Below are positions 13,401 through 26,266 of a stretch of 64,000 nucleotides of DNA, in pieces (position 1 is the first letter of the stretch; each line of letters opens with the position of its first letter). The notes beneath the pieces are model-generated. The model did no database searches and was not told where the DNA came from. It saw only the letters and a program-made list of their open reading frames with translations. Source of the DNA: Styela clava (taxonomy: Eukaryota; Chordata; Ascidiacea; Stolidobranchia; Styelidae); contig NC_135261.1 in NCBI RefSeq assembly GCF_964204865.1, positions 3,906,001 to 3,970,000 of the forward strand. Direction: 5' to 3'. A program made the translations under genes and the position numbers.

Positions 13401-13529
13401 TACCCAACTAGAATTTCCGAGAGAACCGCTGTCTTATTTAAAGTTTATTCAAATCCTGAAAGTCGTTCAGTTGGAATGTGGGATTTCTACCCGGACAAAG
13501 TCGTGAATGGAATTTTGTGTGAAATCTAG
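10436..13529 (+). CDS. Collectin-like secreted lectin (collagen + C-type lectin domain)
   Basis: Four exons join in frame: 10436-10703, 11520-11582, 12132-12343, 13338-13529 (phases 1,1,0; all GT-AG), giving about 244 residues. Residues 1-19 are a signal peptide (MRFSVCLLILFCCALLAYG). A short collagen-like stretch follows at about 61-76 (GKAGPAGPPGPRGKPG), then exon 2 encodes a heptad-like segment (ALEDEISSLKTNMALYNKL), probably a trimerising coiled coil. Exons 3-4 form a C-type lectin domain: LCPVKYKDRCYW, MLCKIIGG, FWTGMDYE, and the terminal NGILCEI. Collectins bind surface glycans in innate recognition. Odd points: only about five Gly-X-Y triplets, no EPN/QPD or WND calcium-sugar motif, and the usual third domain cysteine is missing, so sugar binding may be altered. 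The gene ending at 63387 shares the domain layout and intron phase. Confidence 0.85.
12556..12720 (+). repeat. tRNA-like / SINE-like fragments
   Basis: Inside intron 3 of the lectin gene, tagctcaatgg (12563-12573) fits a pol III A box, and a related tagctcagtaattgg follows at 12666. A recognisable B box and a complete cloverleaf are missing, so these are at most degraded tRNA-derived SINE heads. Confidence 0.25.
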
Positions 13530-14840
13530 CCACGAACTAAAGAACTCTGTTGTGATGACTATTTGCTCAATATAACTTCTCCAAGCATGTGAACATATTT
13601 TGCATGTCATGTTTGTGTATTAGTGTGATATCACTGCTTCTAAACAATCAGTTTGCGTCAGGATGCCTTATTCGTTAGACCTAACGTAGCGTAGCGTAGA
13701 AAACTAAATAATGCAACGTTCACATTCTGTAACTCAATATGTCATAAGTGTATCTGGAACAATTCTTTTATTTTAAAAACATTGTAATACTTGGCTTATT
13801 TGCCATTAGAATCGTATATAGTCTTTTTACTGAGCTAATTAAGCACTTAATACAATTGTTTTGTCTGCTATATTTTTTTGCCACGAATTGAGGCCTTGAT
13901 AATCTTACATTGTTATCTCACAACATGTAAAGACCAGAATTCTTTGTGCTCGGTATTGCTTTCTCAGATTATTACAACCAGTGTGTGGTGGTTGAGCATG
14001 AGAATTGGCCACGAGATGTGCACCCAGAAATGCCAACAAATGTATGTAACCGCTTTTCTTGCTATAATTGAACTATGTATGTCTGAAGAAGTCTGACCTT
14101 GGACAGACGAAACGTTACATAAATATATTTGTGTTAGTGTGCAGCAAGACTCTCGATAGTTACTCTTACTCTTGCTACAGCATCCTTGCATTATATGCAT
14201 ACGGATCCTCCGTCACAAAAGCATAGAAGAAGGATAAGTAGTTAGTCTTGCAGAAACGAAATCATCAGCAAAAGTTTACTCTAATGCTTTAACCGTTAGG
14301 ATATTCCGCTCATGCACACGTTATATTATTCTCTCTATCAATAACAACACAATATGAATCCGCTCACATTCTGGATAGAAAAAAACAATAAAACTTTTGG
14401 GAATTGATAAAATACCTCACTTAACAAACTCGAGCTCAGAACTATACATTTCTCCTCGGATCTTTGCGCTATATTGGCTAAAAACTAAACGGTAAATGGT
14501 TAATAAAACTGTTTTAAATAAAACGCTCAATTGAAGCAAAATTGGATTTTCTAGAGTTTTACATCTCCCAAGTATTCCTAGCAACTGAGATATATGTCTT
14601 AAGAATAGACATAATATCTTCTAGTCCGCCTTGTGTCGCCTAAAACACTCTCATCAGCACCGTTGTCTTATTGTCGAGATTTTTTTGCGTAAAGTTGTAT
14701 AAAGTTAATACAATTCCCACCCAATGTTTCATTATTAGCAGATATTTTCGGCAGCGTTACACGCGTTTAATCATAATCTTAAAAACTCTAGAATTATTCC
14801 ATTTAGTTTATCCATAATATACAAAAATAAAAAAAATACG
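13530..14840. other. Non-coding, one hammerhead-like motif
   Basis: No gene seen between the lectin and the cadherin 3' side. Near 14080-14115 the + strand reads ctgaaga, a hairpin gtctg...cagac, then gaaac. This is the order of the conserved hammerhead ribozyme core found in Penelope-like elements, but I could not find a matching stem III. The rest is unremarkable AT-rich DNA. Confidence 0.3.
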
Positions 14841-14844
14841 AAAA

Positions 14845-15235
14845 TTGGGGAAAATAGAGAGAAAACGGGAAAATGACATGGAGTTTAATCATGATAATCA
14901 TGAAAATATAGACACGCAGCGCCACCTAGTGGTAAATTCGGATGACGTCAAAGCATACGAAAAAACGAATCCCATTCAGCTCACCGGAATATTTGAAATA
15001 AATAAAAGTAATGGCCTTCGAGCAAAAAATATAATCCTTACTCACAAAAAATTTCAAAGAAAATGGTGATAAATGTAATCAATGAGAAAAGCGATTTTTC
15101 ATAACGATGCCAAGAAAAATACAAATAAGAACAAGAAGAAGAGTGTCAGCATAGAATGCAAAACGATCGTTATGTCCACTAACGTGTCCAATAAGAAAAT
15201 GACATAAAGTTTAATCGTGATAACCATGAAAATAG
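14845..15235 (+). repeat. Interspersed repeat family, copy 1
   Basis: Shares an ordered set of motifs with segments at 17585-17760 and 24560-25035: a gaaat.agtaaaagtaatrgccttc-type block, an aaaatttcaaag block, gagaaaagcgattttt, a run of aac/aag triplets, and aaacgatcgttatgt followed by cgtgtccaa. The copies are diverged and differ in length. No target duplication or coding potential was identified. Confidence 0.55.
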
Positions 15236-15425
15236 GTACACCGCTGGGCTGTGTGGACCCCGAGTAGGTTATTGGAGCTTTCCTCTGACATTGGTACCGG
15301 ATTTAGGGCAAGAGTCATAGGAGTGGAATCTATGTTTAATTTCGCTACCCTTAAAAAAGTTATTATTGGAGTCGAACTGTTTAACTAAGACCACTAAAGA
15401 GTCCATATATTTTGGGGTACTTCTA

Positions 15426-15431
15426 TTTATT
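15426..15431 (-). promoter_or_regulatory. Candidate poly(A) signal of the cadherin gene
   Basis: AATAAA on the - strand, about 150 bases past the cadherin stop codon. Position is plausible for a cleavage signal. Other A/T-rich hexamers occur nearby, so this is an inference from spacing. Confidence 0.35.
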
Positions 15432-15579
15432 TCATAAGTCGGTATCAGAAGTTGGAGTCACGCAGTCACGCTTTAAATTGAAGGGAAGTCTATATTTTCT
15501 GAAATTAGAGTTTTTTTTCAAATGATCGGGGGTCAAATGAACCCGCTTTCTAGCTCAAATCTTGTTTCATTGCGAGATT

Positions 15580-18500
15580 TTAAATGGTCACTTCATAAAC
15601 TTGCTCTTGCCGTTTGTTATTGTATAGATTAAGAGTCGCTTTGTTAGGTGAGTTGCGTGAATTAACATTGTGATCAGCAGCGGGAAAAGGTGGTTCGTAA
15701 TCCGAGCTGTGAAAAGAAAAGAACCAAAATTATTCACAAGCTGGATATTTCAGGGTCAATTCTTGGTAAGGTTACAATTGTACTGATATTTTGTATGGTT
15801 TTCATAAAACATATCAATGCTGTCAGCTTCGAACAAAGATTTACACAAGCAGACACTGTAGGAGCTACTTTTACATATTTCGAAGGACCGGAATCTCCCT
15901 CTGGTTGAGGTTAAGGCATGGGATTCATTTATATTTCCTTATGTGCAAAAATACTTTGCTTGAATGAAAAATTTGTAATATTTGCAAATAAATAAACATT
16001 CTTACCCATTTGAAATTGTGTCGAATGAGTTATTATAATGACCTGCTGACATCGTTTGGCGTGTATTAGTATAATCTGATAACGGAACATCACTTGGCCT
16101 GTGAATTTGCATTCCCGGCAACGGTTTAATTGGACGCGGAGGGACTTGTGTTATTTGCTCCACATTGTTTCGTTTTCCTCCAACGTTTCGTGCTCGCGTT
16201 CGCGCTTCTTCAGGTCTTGATTCTGCGTCTATATCATTGGAAGGTGTAGAAGAATTTAAATCTATATCCCTTGTTGGCTCCCGTCGATATTCACGTTTTC
16301 TCCTGAAGTGAATAATACAAATATTATTGTATCAAATTTTATTCGGTGACTTAAAGTGATCAAAATAGATTTTAGATTGTTGTGCATCACATGTGATATA
16401 TACCACTGAATGAAGTTACGAGTCAACTCGTGTCACGTATCACCCCAATTTTGAGACAAGGTAATTCCGAAGTCGAATCTGATCAGTGATCAATGAGGGA
16501 GTTTTACTGGTGGTTGGTGAGGTACGAGTCAGAGACATGTTTTTTAAATGACTCTAGTAAATTTGAGTTTTGATAAACGGTCTATGTTAAAAGTCGTGTG
16601 AAGAGTCATCAGAGTCTTCAGTCGAGTCCATCACTGAACTAAGTCTCCCTGGCGGTTAGATTATTTTAGCATTTGACGAATAATGACTTCAATGCAACTC
16701 AAGTCTGGTCAATAAATTTTGTATACCCAATAATAGCATTAAGTACACAAATTTTGGTAACTGCACTTTTAATAACAAACTGCATATAATTGTTTTTCTC
16801 ACAATTTTTTTGCTTCTGTTGGCAAAGTTGCTCTCGGCCTCAATTTCATTTTTGCCTCAATTGGTGAAAGTTGAGAAGTCTGTTGTTGAGGTTTCTTAGT
16901 TTTATTTTTGTTCTTCATACATGTTGTCCTTAAATAGTGATTAAGTTTTAATGCAACGTTTAACTCTACTCAAAAATAAGTTCGTTGTCTTAACAAATAA
17001 ATTAAGTAGGCGAGTAGATATTTCGAATCCTGATTCAAAAAAAAAAAATGAGACTTGAACTACAACTCTCGACTGCGTGTTGATTATACTTTCGACAACG
17101 ATTCTAGATCCTAACTGCAAAAAAAAATAATTATCGCCGTTAGGAAAAACCCTCCGTATTCAACCGTTCTTCAATGAATTGTTATTTAATTTTAGAGTTA
17201 TTTCACAAAATTTTATTTTTAATCACCATTCAATGTCTTCAAATCCGACTTCTACTTCCAACACCGTAAAATTTAAAACTGCGAGAGAATTTAACGGAAA
17301 CAATGCACGGTGCGCAATTTTCAATTTGACGACGTCAACGCACACAAAAATCCTCAACCACGGAAAATTTCAAAGCAATTTTGCTTCACCTTATACAGTA
17401 ACTTTCCGTACCGAGACCAACAGTGCGTCATTGATATCGAGAACCTTCCAACTTGGTAAAATTCACAAGATTTTGCAAAATCTAGACAGCAGTCACAAAT
17501 GGCGAATTATAAACCATGTTCCAACGAATGAAAAAAAATGTAGCGAATATTTGGATAAAATATCAGATTGAATAGGGTTCATAGACATTTTAGTAATAAA
17601 TAAAACTCATAGCTTTCTCGCGAAAAAAGACAAATCGATAACCACTCAAAATTTTAGGGCAATCGGTCAAGAAGAAAATTCTAACAAAACCAATTCCGAT
17701 AAAAAAAAAACGATCTATATGTACACTCCGTGTCTAATTATAATGTAGATAAATACCCAGTAACGCAAGATTGAAATCAAACATTTTGTCAAAAATTTAA
17801 TTGACGTTGACGAGGGGGAATCACTCTTTTGAATGGATTATGTCGATGCACATTATGTCGCTGCACCATATTAAATATCTTACAAAGTCATTCAGAATGT
17901 TGAAACAGACCAGAAGAGAAGGCAAAATAATGTAAACGATGAAACATTTACGAATACAAGATACATCGAAATTAATTAATTAATCAAAGATGAAATCGAA
18001 ATACCTTATAAAATATATGACGATTACAAGTATTGTAACTAGTAGAATAAGCAACAGTATTCCAGTTGTAATCCAAAAAGTTTTTAAAGTCACAGTTTTC
18101 TTTGATTCTGGTTCTGGATCTTAAATATAAGCAATCTAGTTATAAACAGTAATTAAATTCTATTTTGATACAAAAAGTCAATACGATCCAACGTATCTAT
18201 GGACATAGTTAATTATTTACAAAGCTGATCAAATAAATATGGGGCCAAGGGACCCCAGACAACGGAGTACATTGGCTGAAAACTTTTCTTGAAATAGCCT
18301 AATATAAGAGTTTCTTCCATCAAATACTGCGCAACAATAGTTCTCTCGTTAGTCATAGGACATCGAACAAGGCTAAAATTAGGCAAGTTCTGGTACGTAA
18401 CAAAAACATATGGTTCCAAATGTCCAACAACTTGATAATTTGGTGAGGCTATACTTGTCAGTATACACCAAATGGCGCGCATTGGGATAAAAATTATAAA

Positions 18501-21500
18501 ATAAATATTGCAATATTGAGGGACGGTACCAAATTTAAAGGTTACCTCGTATCCATACTGTAACCGTGGCTGGCTGAGTGCTATATCTGTTGTCATCGGC
18601 AATGTCAGGGTCCATATTTTTTGCTGTAACTTGAAACTCGTACTGCAGCACATGAATAAAAGAGGAATTTGTTGTGAAAAATTTCCCCTGGTATTTCTAA
18701 TGTATATACATTGGCGAATTTTGACTTATAATTTCTTACTTCAATAACGCCATACAATAGACCAAATAAGAATAAACCGTTGAACATTATTAAGCTGTTT
18801 GTTTACAATAAATGAACTCCTTAATTAAAATTAAATTAAAAACTGCCTCCTTCTTGAAGTGCAATTTCAAATCCTAGAATATTGAAATTAAGCAATATAT
18901 TGTTTCAAAAATGTCTATAGTAGGTAGTAATCGTGCCTGATGATCATGGTCGATTGTTGCGAAGCCATATGTGAATCGTATTGCTCGAATCCAAGACTGG
19001 AATACCCGAAAATTGAAATTTTGTAATAGAAAATGATTGCTACATAGTTATTAAAATTGAATTATTAAGTTATATTAAAAAATAAATCTGTAAAATCCAC
19101 ATAACTCCTATGGTTGGACTCACAGTCTTTTGGTTAAAGTTTATTTGATCATTTTCGACATAAACTTTTCCGTCCGGGGTGATTTTAAACGGTGTTGCTG
19201 CAGACATTTCCATCATCAATATAGCCTAAACAAAAAAAACTATTTATTTACTTGAGATTGCATAAACATATATTTAGGTCGCTGATTTGACAGTCTCGTG
19301 GTCATATCATGCCCCACATATTTTAGTCCCTCTGGATAGAAATGCAAATTTTAAAGTCAAATAATATCCTCTCAAAATCTTGCTTTACTCAAAGCGTAAG
19401 TATTTCTATAAGATAGATCAAACTCAGGATTTGTCAAACTCGATGTCAATATGTACCCCTCGAGAAAGGTATAATTCGCTTGCGTATCCACAAAAATATC
19501 TTGCGTGCTGTGACTGGACGAAATAGGTAATGTGAACCGCGAATGTAGACTTAGTAGTTATTGTAGTTGAAAATTAGATGCGGTGAAATTATTACTTTCA
19601 AAAGAGTTGAGAGTATATACGAGGCTTCAAATATTACCTTCAGGTGATAAAATATTTTAAGGAAGATTTGAAGTTATGTGAAGATTAGTTGTTAGACTCA
19701 ATTTTATGTGCCCCTTGAAAGGAGGAATGTACCCCTGAGCAGTGACGGGTTGTGCAGAATCTGTCCGGGGTAAAATCTTGCAAAATTAAAAAAGAAACAG
19801 CTTTCGACACTTTATAATTCAAAAATTGTTCCCATGTGTATTTCTTGATTAGTACTTCAATGTTGATATAGAAAAAAATTCTCACATTAGGATCATTGTC
19901 TTCGTCTATTACATTTATATGGATCAAAGTATTGCTATCTTTTTCATACACAAATAAAATTTGGCTTCCATCGTCAACAACGTCACCTTCGTATATGTCT
20001 GGTAGAAATGCTGGAGGATATTCGTCTTTATTTAAAACTGTAACCTGAACAAAACGAAGATTGTTCAATTTTTAATTAATATTGTGAAGATGTTTGTAAA
20101 TAGTTGCTAGGTGGGTAATGGACAAAATGGAAAAGGTTATGTTATCTACAAGTATGATAATTATCGGTCATCCATAACTATATTTAGGGCAAATTAACAA
20201 AAAACAGCGACGCTCCAAAAAACATTTCATCCTAATAATTAAAGCGATTGGCACAATAGTTATTATGCTTAAAATAACATAAAATAGTTTTTAGCAAATT
20301 TACTTTAAAAATAGCCCAATTTTTTTCGAATTTCAAGCGAGCGATGAATCAAACTTGGAGGAAATAGTAAACTAAATACTAAGTAAATATTCACAGCCAA
20401 CAAACCATTTATTTACACGTAACTCAATGTCAGAATTACAGATTGTTTTGAAAAAAAAAATTTCTGTTTCTATGCTAAGTCCAACAATCTAATTTATATG
20501 AAATCAGAAACTAACCTGTAGGTAAGCAACTGAGTATCGATCGGGATTATCAGTCTGTTCTGCTTTAACAGTTAGAGTTATCAAAGAAGCTGAGAGTATT
20601 GGCTGTATTACACTGACTTGTCCGTACACCTCGTCAATGACAAAATGAGAATAAAATGTCTCACTTTCTGAATGTGTGAATATTTAATTAGGTGCTTATA
20701 CATGAGATCTTATTTTAATAGTAACCAACCAACCTGTGAATCAAGCTACATTAACACGACGCGCTTGACATAATTCTGATGCATGATTCATGAACCCAAA
20801 ATATAACTCTATTCGCCAGCGGAGGAGAATGCTACCCATTCACTTCCCCATTTTTCAAGAACTCTGTATACCTTACAAATACACATGTTTATTTAAGGCT
20901 TAAATAAAAATTAAATTTTAAGCATATATTGTACTGCAATATCATCATGCAATCTAATAGACTAGGGTCCGCAAGTTGTAAATTTGAATAATGTTCAACG
21001 TAAATCAAACGAAGTGCATGGCAACCGAAATCACCAACCCAGACACGTGATCGCATTATCTATATAACTTGTGATGTAACAATGAACTCAGGTCGGTTCT
21101 TTACGTTAATGACATTTTATATTTCACGTGCGCCGCGTTTGCATTGTTGTCTCCGCTTGAATATTTTTATAATTTATTATATTAAAATCCCTGACCTAGG
21201 CTGTAGGCCCTTCGTATACTCTTTATCAGTTGTATACCCAACTCACGGTCCGGTATACACTTGGGTATACCGTATACCCGGTTCAAGAGCACTGCTCTAC
21301 AGTTTGTCATAATCTATTCTATTTGATACGTCGGGGCTTGGCAAGCGTTGAGGATAGTACAAACCAAGATCAGAATATAAGTTTTTAAAATTTCGTTAGC
21401 GAAGCATACACTCTGTACTTAAAATGGCTTTATCATTCCCCGTCATATTTCCAATTTCATATATTAAACATCAGTACTATCAAGTTTGGATCACCAAGCA

Positions 21501-24500
21501 AGTCAAAATTAGCCAATGACTGACTATACATTTATTGACTGTATTACCTGAGGTAAATTCGTCTGCGAAGCTATAGATAATTGGTTGATTTATTCCAGTA
21601 TCTCCGTCTATCGCTATAATTGGTCCAGGAAAAATATTTAGCGAATCATATGTCTGTAAACAAAAAATAGTTGATACACTGATGCTAAATTTTGACAAGG
21701 TTTTCGTCTTAGTAAACTCAATCACAGTTTCGGTTATTGAAGGTTTTTATTAATATATATGATTTATTAATACAATTTGGGTAAAAGAATTGATAAAAAA
21801 AATGAAATATTCGTTGTACTCAAAATCTGACCCATCAAATATAAAAAATCAATATATATATATACATAATCCATTTCTTATATTCCAATAGAAAAAGATG
21901 TAAAATTCGTGGAAGAGAAGTTGTAGATATATTCTAACAAATTCAACTATCGCCTCGTCCTTTAAAAATAAAACTTGGCCAATTTTGAAATTGTGATAAT
22001 GTGACTTTATTAATGACAAAAATTATTACATATTAGGACAAAAATATATCTTACGTTACTAGTGACCATGCTTGTAGTATAGAGAGGAGGGCAAACATTA
22101 TTACAAGGAAGGAATATCGGTCGTGAATAATCGAAGCCTTCTATTTGTATTGTAAGTGTTTGATAATCATTAAATACTACTTCATCACCGTTGCTATCAG
22201 GCCCGGTGTTTGTCAGTTGTCTGGAATGAAATAAAAAATAAATAAAATAAAAGTTTTGATACCTGATGTGAAAGCATTTTGAAAACAAAGTTATAGAGCA
22301 ACTCTAGAATTAAATAACTGAAATTTGTAACCAATTGTTCTCAGTTGAATATCATTTTATTTCGGGAAAAATTAAATTGTTTCTTTTTTGTTGTTGCTGT
22401 TATTTGTTTTTTGGTCTTTAAAATTGATATAGAACTATTACTTGAAAATTTTGAGTCATTCAAATCTAAATCTGAATTTCTATGATATGATAATTTACCA
22501 CAAATTTAGCTGAGTTCAAAATACCAGGGAACTGCCTGAATATGTATTTGGCGAATTTGTCTAGTGATGGACAATGGTTTCTCAGTAAAAGTTTCATCTG
22601 TGCACCAATATGTGTAACCGAAGTAGGTATGTTTAGTTTATGCAGGCATACGAAAACATAAGCACGCAAGCTTTTCAAAATTAACCTGCGTAATCCACAA
22701 GAATACATGTAATTGAAAATAGAAAAATTTAGTATGCAACAGAAAACTACTCGCGTTCACAGATAATCTAAATTTAATATTCTTTCAAGAGATAATTCCA
22801 CATCAAAGTCTCAATTTTTAACTGATTAAAAAAAAAAGGTTCTTAAATCAACAATGATACAGCAACATCAACAATGACAACACGATTAGAAAACAATTTA
22901 CAATTTAGATACAGTTTGTGTCCAAAAATATGATTTAGTATTCTCATGAATATGCACTCAAATACAATCTTTTTATTTGGTTTTGTTTCTACATACATCC
23001 TATTAAACAAGTAGAATATAAACATTGGAGTTTCCCTATTAATTTATGATCATAAATATAAAAAATATTCCCATAAATTTCGTACACTGTTGTATATTGC
23101 GCAACGACTAAAATCGATGTTATCTATATATCATTTATTCTTACATACATACATCGTGACTAACTCCCCTAAATTCTGGGTATAATCATGCACATACAGA
23201 AACTCAATTGTTGAATAAATCTTTTCATTCTCGTAAATTAATGATGCATGTTTTTTATTTTGCTATTATTATTTTCAGGTAGTTCTTTGTAGATAGAAGT
23301 GGTTTCGTATAGTTTAATATGAAAGTTTCGAATGGAAAGCTATTAACCTCATAAATCAGGCAGGTCGCAGGGAAAGTCTATAATGGAGTAAGGGTATATT
23401 ATACGTAAATATATAAACTTCCTATTAGAATTAACATTTGTTCAGAACCCCCATTTGTTCTATAATCCTTGTACATAAAATATATATACTATATACATAT
23501 ATGCTCTATATAACTCGTAATTCTTACATATCAACTGTGTGATTTTGGTATTCTGTATAATTCAAACTCTTGAGAAGAGAAAATTTTCCACTGATCGAAT
23601 CTACATCGAAGTATCCTGCTGGAGTTTGACCCGTGATTGAATAAGTACAACTTTCGGTTGTTGGATCACCGTTGTCGGTTTTGGTGATGTAGATAGGTAA
23701 AATAGTGTTGATTGGGAAGTTCTGTTTTGATAATAAAAAAATAGTTTATAAAGGATACACCAGATGTAATTTATACTAAAGGTGAATCCCCTCCCTCCCT
23801 AAAAACCGGCCATGTAGTTAGTGTCTATTACAGTGGCTTAACCACGCCCCACTTCAAAAAATAACTATTCAACAGTAAGTTACAAATAACAGTAAAGCAA
23901 AAGTATGTTCAATTTTAAAAACACGTTGAAAGTACGTGGATGCAATCGCAATATCTAAACAATAAACAAATTCGAATATTTAAAATAAGGCGAGCAAGAT
24001 CAAATCTAATAAATATTTTTTTTCACGCCCCCTTAAAAAATTGTATAAAAATTCCTAAAACCCCCATTGTGGGTCGTTTAGGAACAACTGGTCTGAATTG
24101 TACCAAACTTTCGTGCAAAACGTTCAAAACTAATGAAATTTTTGGATAAAATCATACACAAATAAAAATTCAAGTCTACAAGTGTTAAATATATATTTTT
24201 CATTTTCGTAGATGTAAAACAATGTGCTCGATTTCTTGGGGGTTATCTATTATATCGCTATTTTTTGAAGGTAAATATAATTTTTGTGAATTTCCTAGAA
24301 TTTCTCTATTAGGCATAATACCTTTGAGCAAATTATATTAAAAATCAATGTTACTGAAAAAAATTAACCTCGCTTTGTGATGTCTGACCTGGTGAAGTTA
24401 TTTGAGATGGATAATTGTTGGTGTAAAACAAATGTACTCCTGTAACCCATGTTATCGACTAAAATAATAAAAAAGTAATTAGGACAATTTTGATGAGGTT

Positions 24501-26266
24501 TACGTTTAAGAATTGCATCATTTTGAATAACTTAATTTTAGGACATTCTATGGCTGAAGTAAATTTGTTCAAAATCTCCATTCAACTCCACAATAACTAT
24601 ATGTTTCAAATTTGGTTAATGGAAATAATTTACAAAATGAAAACGACCAAATATATGGACATGTAGTCAAGAGTTCGATTCCTACTAAAAATTTACGTAG
24701 TTTAGAAAAAGGGTTATTTTCCCCCATCAATAGCAGCAACATTACTGAATACAAGAGAGCTGTGCTTAAATATATGAACGTGTCACAAGGTGTCGCTATT
24801 TTTCTGACACCTAAAATACGAATCTCTTGAACTCCACAGAAATTTTTGAAATGAGTAAAAGTAATAGCCTTCTGGCAAAAAATCAATCTTTGACCACTGA
24901 AAATTTCAAAGCAATTGGTCCAGTATTCGAAGAGAAAAGCGATTTCATCATGACGAAAGAGAATATTAATAATAACACGAACAACAACATAATATTGAAA
25001 CGATCGTTATGTACACGTGTCCAACTACAGTGATCTTAAGTCACGTAATTTAACGTCTGTTCCGTTTCTAAGTGATGAGACTAATAACTCATGTTCAAAA
25101 CACTACCCACAGTTTGAATGCGAGGAGCAAAGTAAGTAGCTACAAAATATCAATCATAAACTAAGGAAACTCATTACAACACGGTACTCTGTATTCTAAA
25201 AGTATATGTATCGATTGCACTTTTAGCAAACGAATTTTTGCTAAAGTTCATTCTGAGATTTGTTTATCAGATATTTAATTGTACTATTAAAAGCTTACAG
25301 GCGGTCCAAGATTGCTGTTACAAAAATATTTAATTTTTTATTGTATTAAGAAAACGCGGTAGATTTATTTTGAAACGTGTACCTGATTATAAATATCATA
25401 GCAAGCCACGTATCCATTTATTTCAGCGAAGCTGACACCTTGCATAATGGGAAATCGATATCTGTTCATGTTTGTGGAGTCTTTAACATAAATTGTAACT
25501 TCTTGCAGTCCGTCTGTTTTATTGAGCTCGAAATAATTATCCAGATCTCTATCTAGCAATATATCATGTAGTTCATATCCATATCTTCCTTCGAAATATA
25601 AAGTTGTCACAAGAGTTCCGTTCGGCGCATTTTCAAACACACTTGCTCCAATTAAACCGCTTTCAATTGTGCATGGCACTACAAAGAAACAACAAGATTA
25701 AATTAATTAAATATTTTTATTTTTTTAATTCGTTTCTATTCAATTATTCGGATATATTATTGGATACGAAGAGAACCTATAGATTTTTTTGATGAATCCT
25801 TGTTTGTTGTTGTTGTTGTTGAAATTAAGTGGGCGTACAGAAATATTTTTTTCTTATTGGCAAATAATGTAAAAAGAATTTATCAGAACTTCTGAAGTAA
25901 TGTATCACAGAACATAAATTCGATTATAAAAGTCTTTTCATTTTCAAAAAAATCATTTTGTATATTCGTAAGGTTTAGCAATAGACAGCACTAATGTTTC
26001 CGTGTTCGATTTGAGATTAAGTTTTTATTTAACATCAACTAGATAGATAAATTTTTGATAGATGAACAAAATATTCAACTTTTCGAATTATTTTGCATTA
26101 CTCTGTTGAGTGCAATATACTCATTTTATATGATAACATATAAACCAATTCATTTTATTTTGTTGTCCTTCTCATAATAAATTACTAGCAAATAATACTT
26201 ACAACTATGATTAAGTTCCAAATAGACGATGAAGCAAAATACTGTATAGCACTTTAGTCCAAACAT
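15580..26266 (-). CDS. Cadherin-like single-pass membrane protein
   Basis: Fifteen exons join in frame: 26266-26203, 25678-25383, 24458-24369, 23721-23528, 22220-22055, 21653-21548, 20667-20516, 20044-19886, 19776-19733, 19513-19384, 19225-19124, 18642-18546, 18119-18005, 16302-16006, 15706-15580; about 712 residues. Exon 1 is a signal peptide (MFGLKCYTVFCFIVYLE). The ectodomain shows cadherin features: SVFENAPNGT, FDVDSISGKFSLLKSL, AIDGDTGINQPIIYSF, KDEYPPAF, NVIDEDNDPN, FKITPDGKVYVEND; probably four or five degenerate repeats with some calcium motifs weakened. The membrane exon (18119-18005) holds FWITTGILLLILLVTILVIV. The tail starts RRKREYRR, carries SDYTNTR, HYNNSF and LYNNKR, and ends EVTI, a possible class II PDZ ligand. 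The 44-nt exon uses a weak gtacat donor and 19384 a GC donor; phase supports both. Likely cell-surface adhesion or recognition. No beta-catenin-binding motif was recognised. Confidence 0.8.
16484..16636. repeat. Possible small hAT-like fragment in cadherin intron
   Basis: A segment starting cagtgatcaatgag and ending gagtccatcactg, internally rich in gagtc/gactc. The ends resemble short hAT inverted repeats, but flanking 8-mers do not match, so the boundaries are uncertain. Confidence 0.3.
17585..17760 (+). repeat. Interspersed repeat family, copy 2 (degraded)
   Basis: Lies in the cadherin intron between the membrane exon and the tail exon. It has ctttctcgcgaaaaaa, aaaattttagggcaatcggtc, then aaacgatctatatgtacac, aligning in order with the copies at 14845 and 24560. 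More diverged than either. Confidence 0.45.
24560..25035 (+). repeat. Interspersed repeat family, copy 3
   Basis: Lies in the second cadherin intron. It contains gagtaaaagtaatagccttc, aaaatttcaaagcaattggt, gagaaaagcgatttcatcat, an aac-rich stretch, and aaacgatcgttatgtacacg, in the same order as the copy at 14845. Short open frames across it are chance products of the repeat. Confidence 0.55.

Noticed and set aside
15756-15900. An alternative last cadherin exon: a 48-codon open frame on the minus strand after ctcaaccag.
   Set aside because: The exon at 15706-15580 has a much stronger acceptor, fits the same phase, and ends like the tails of the related genes (SDYE, YNN, EVTI).
15690-15908. 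A plus-strand frame with a hydrophobic stretch (KVTIVLIFCMVFI), suggestive of a signal peptide exon.
   Set aside because: It starts at GTG rather than ATG, ends without a proper donor, and overlaps the terminal cadherin exon on the other strand.
17179-17571. A 130-codon plus-strand frame in a cadherin intron.
   Set aside because: Composition is low-complexity Asn/Thr/Lys, no domain is seen, and it runs into an interspersed repeat copy.
21180-21300. A cluster of GTATAC hexamers and a caagagcactg motif resembling a hAT right end.
   Set aside because: No matching left end or duplication could be found.
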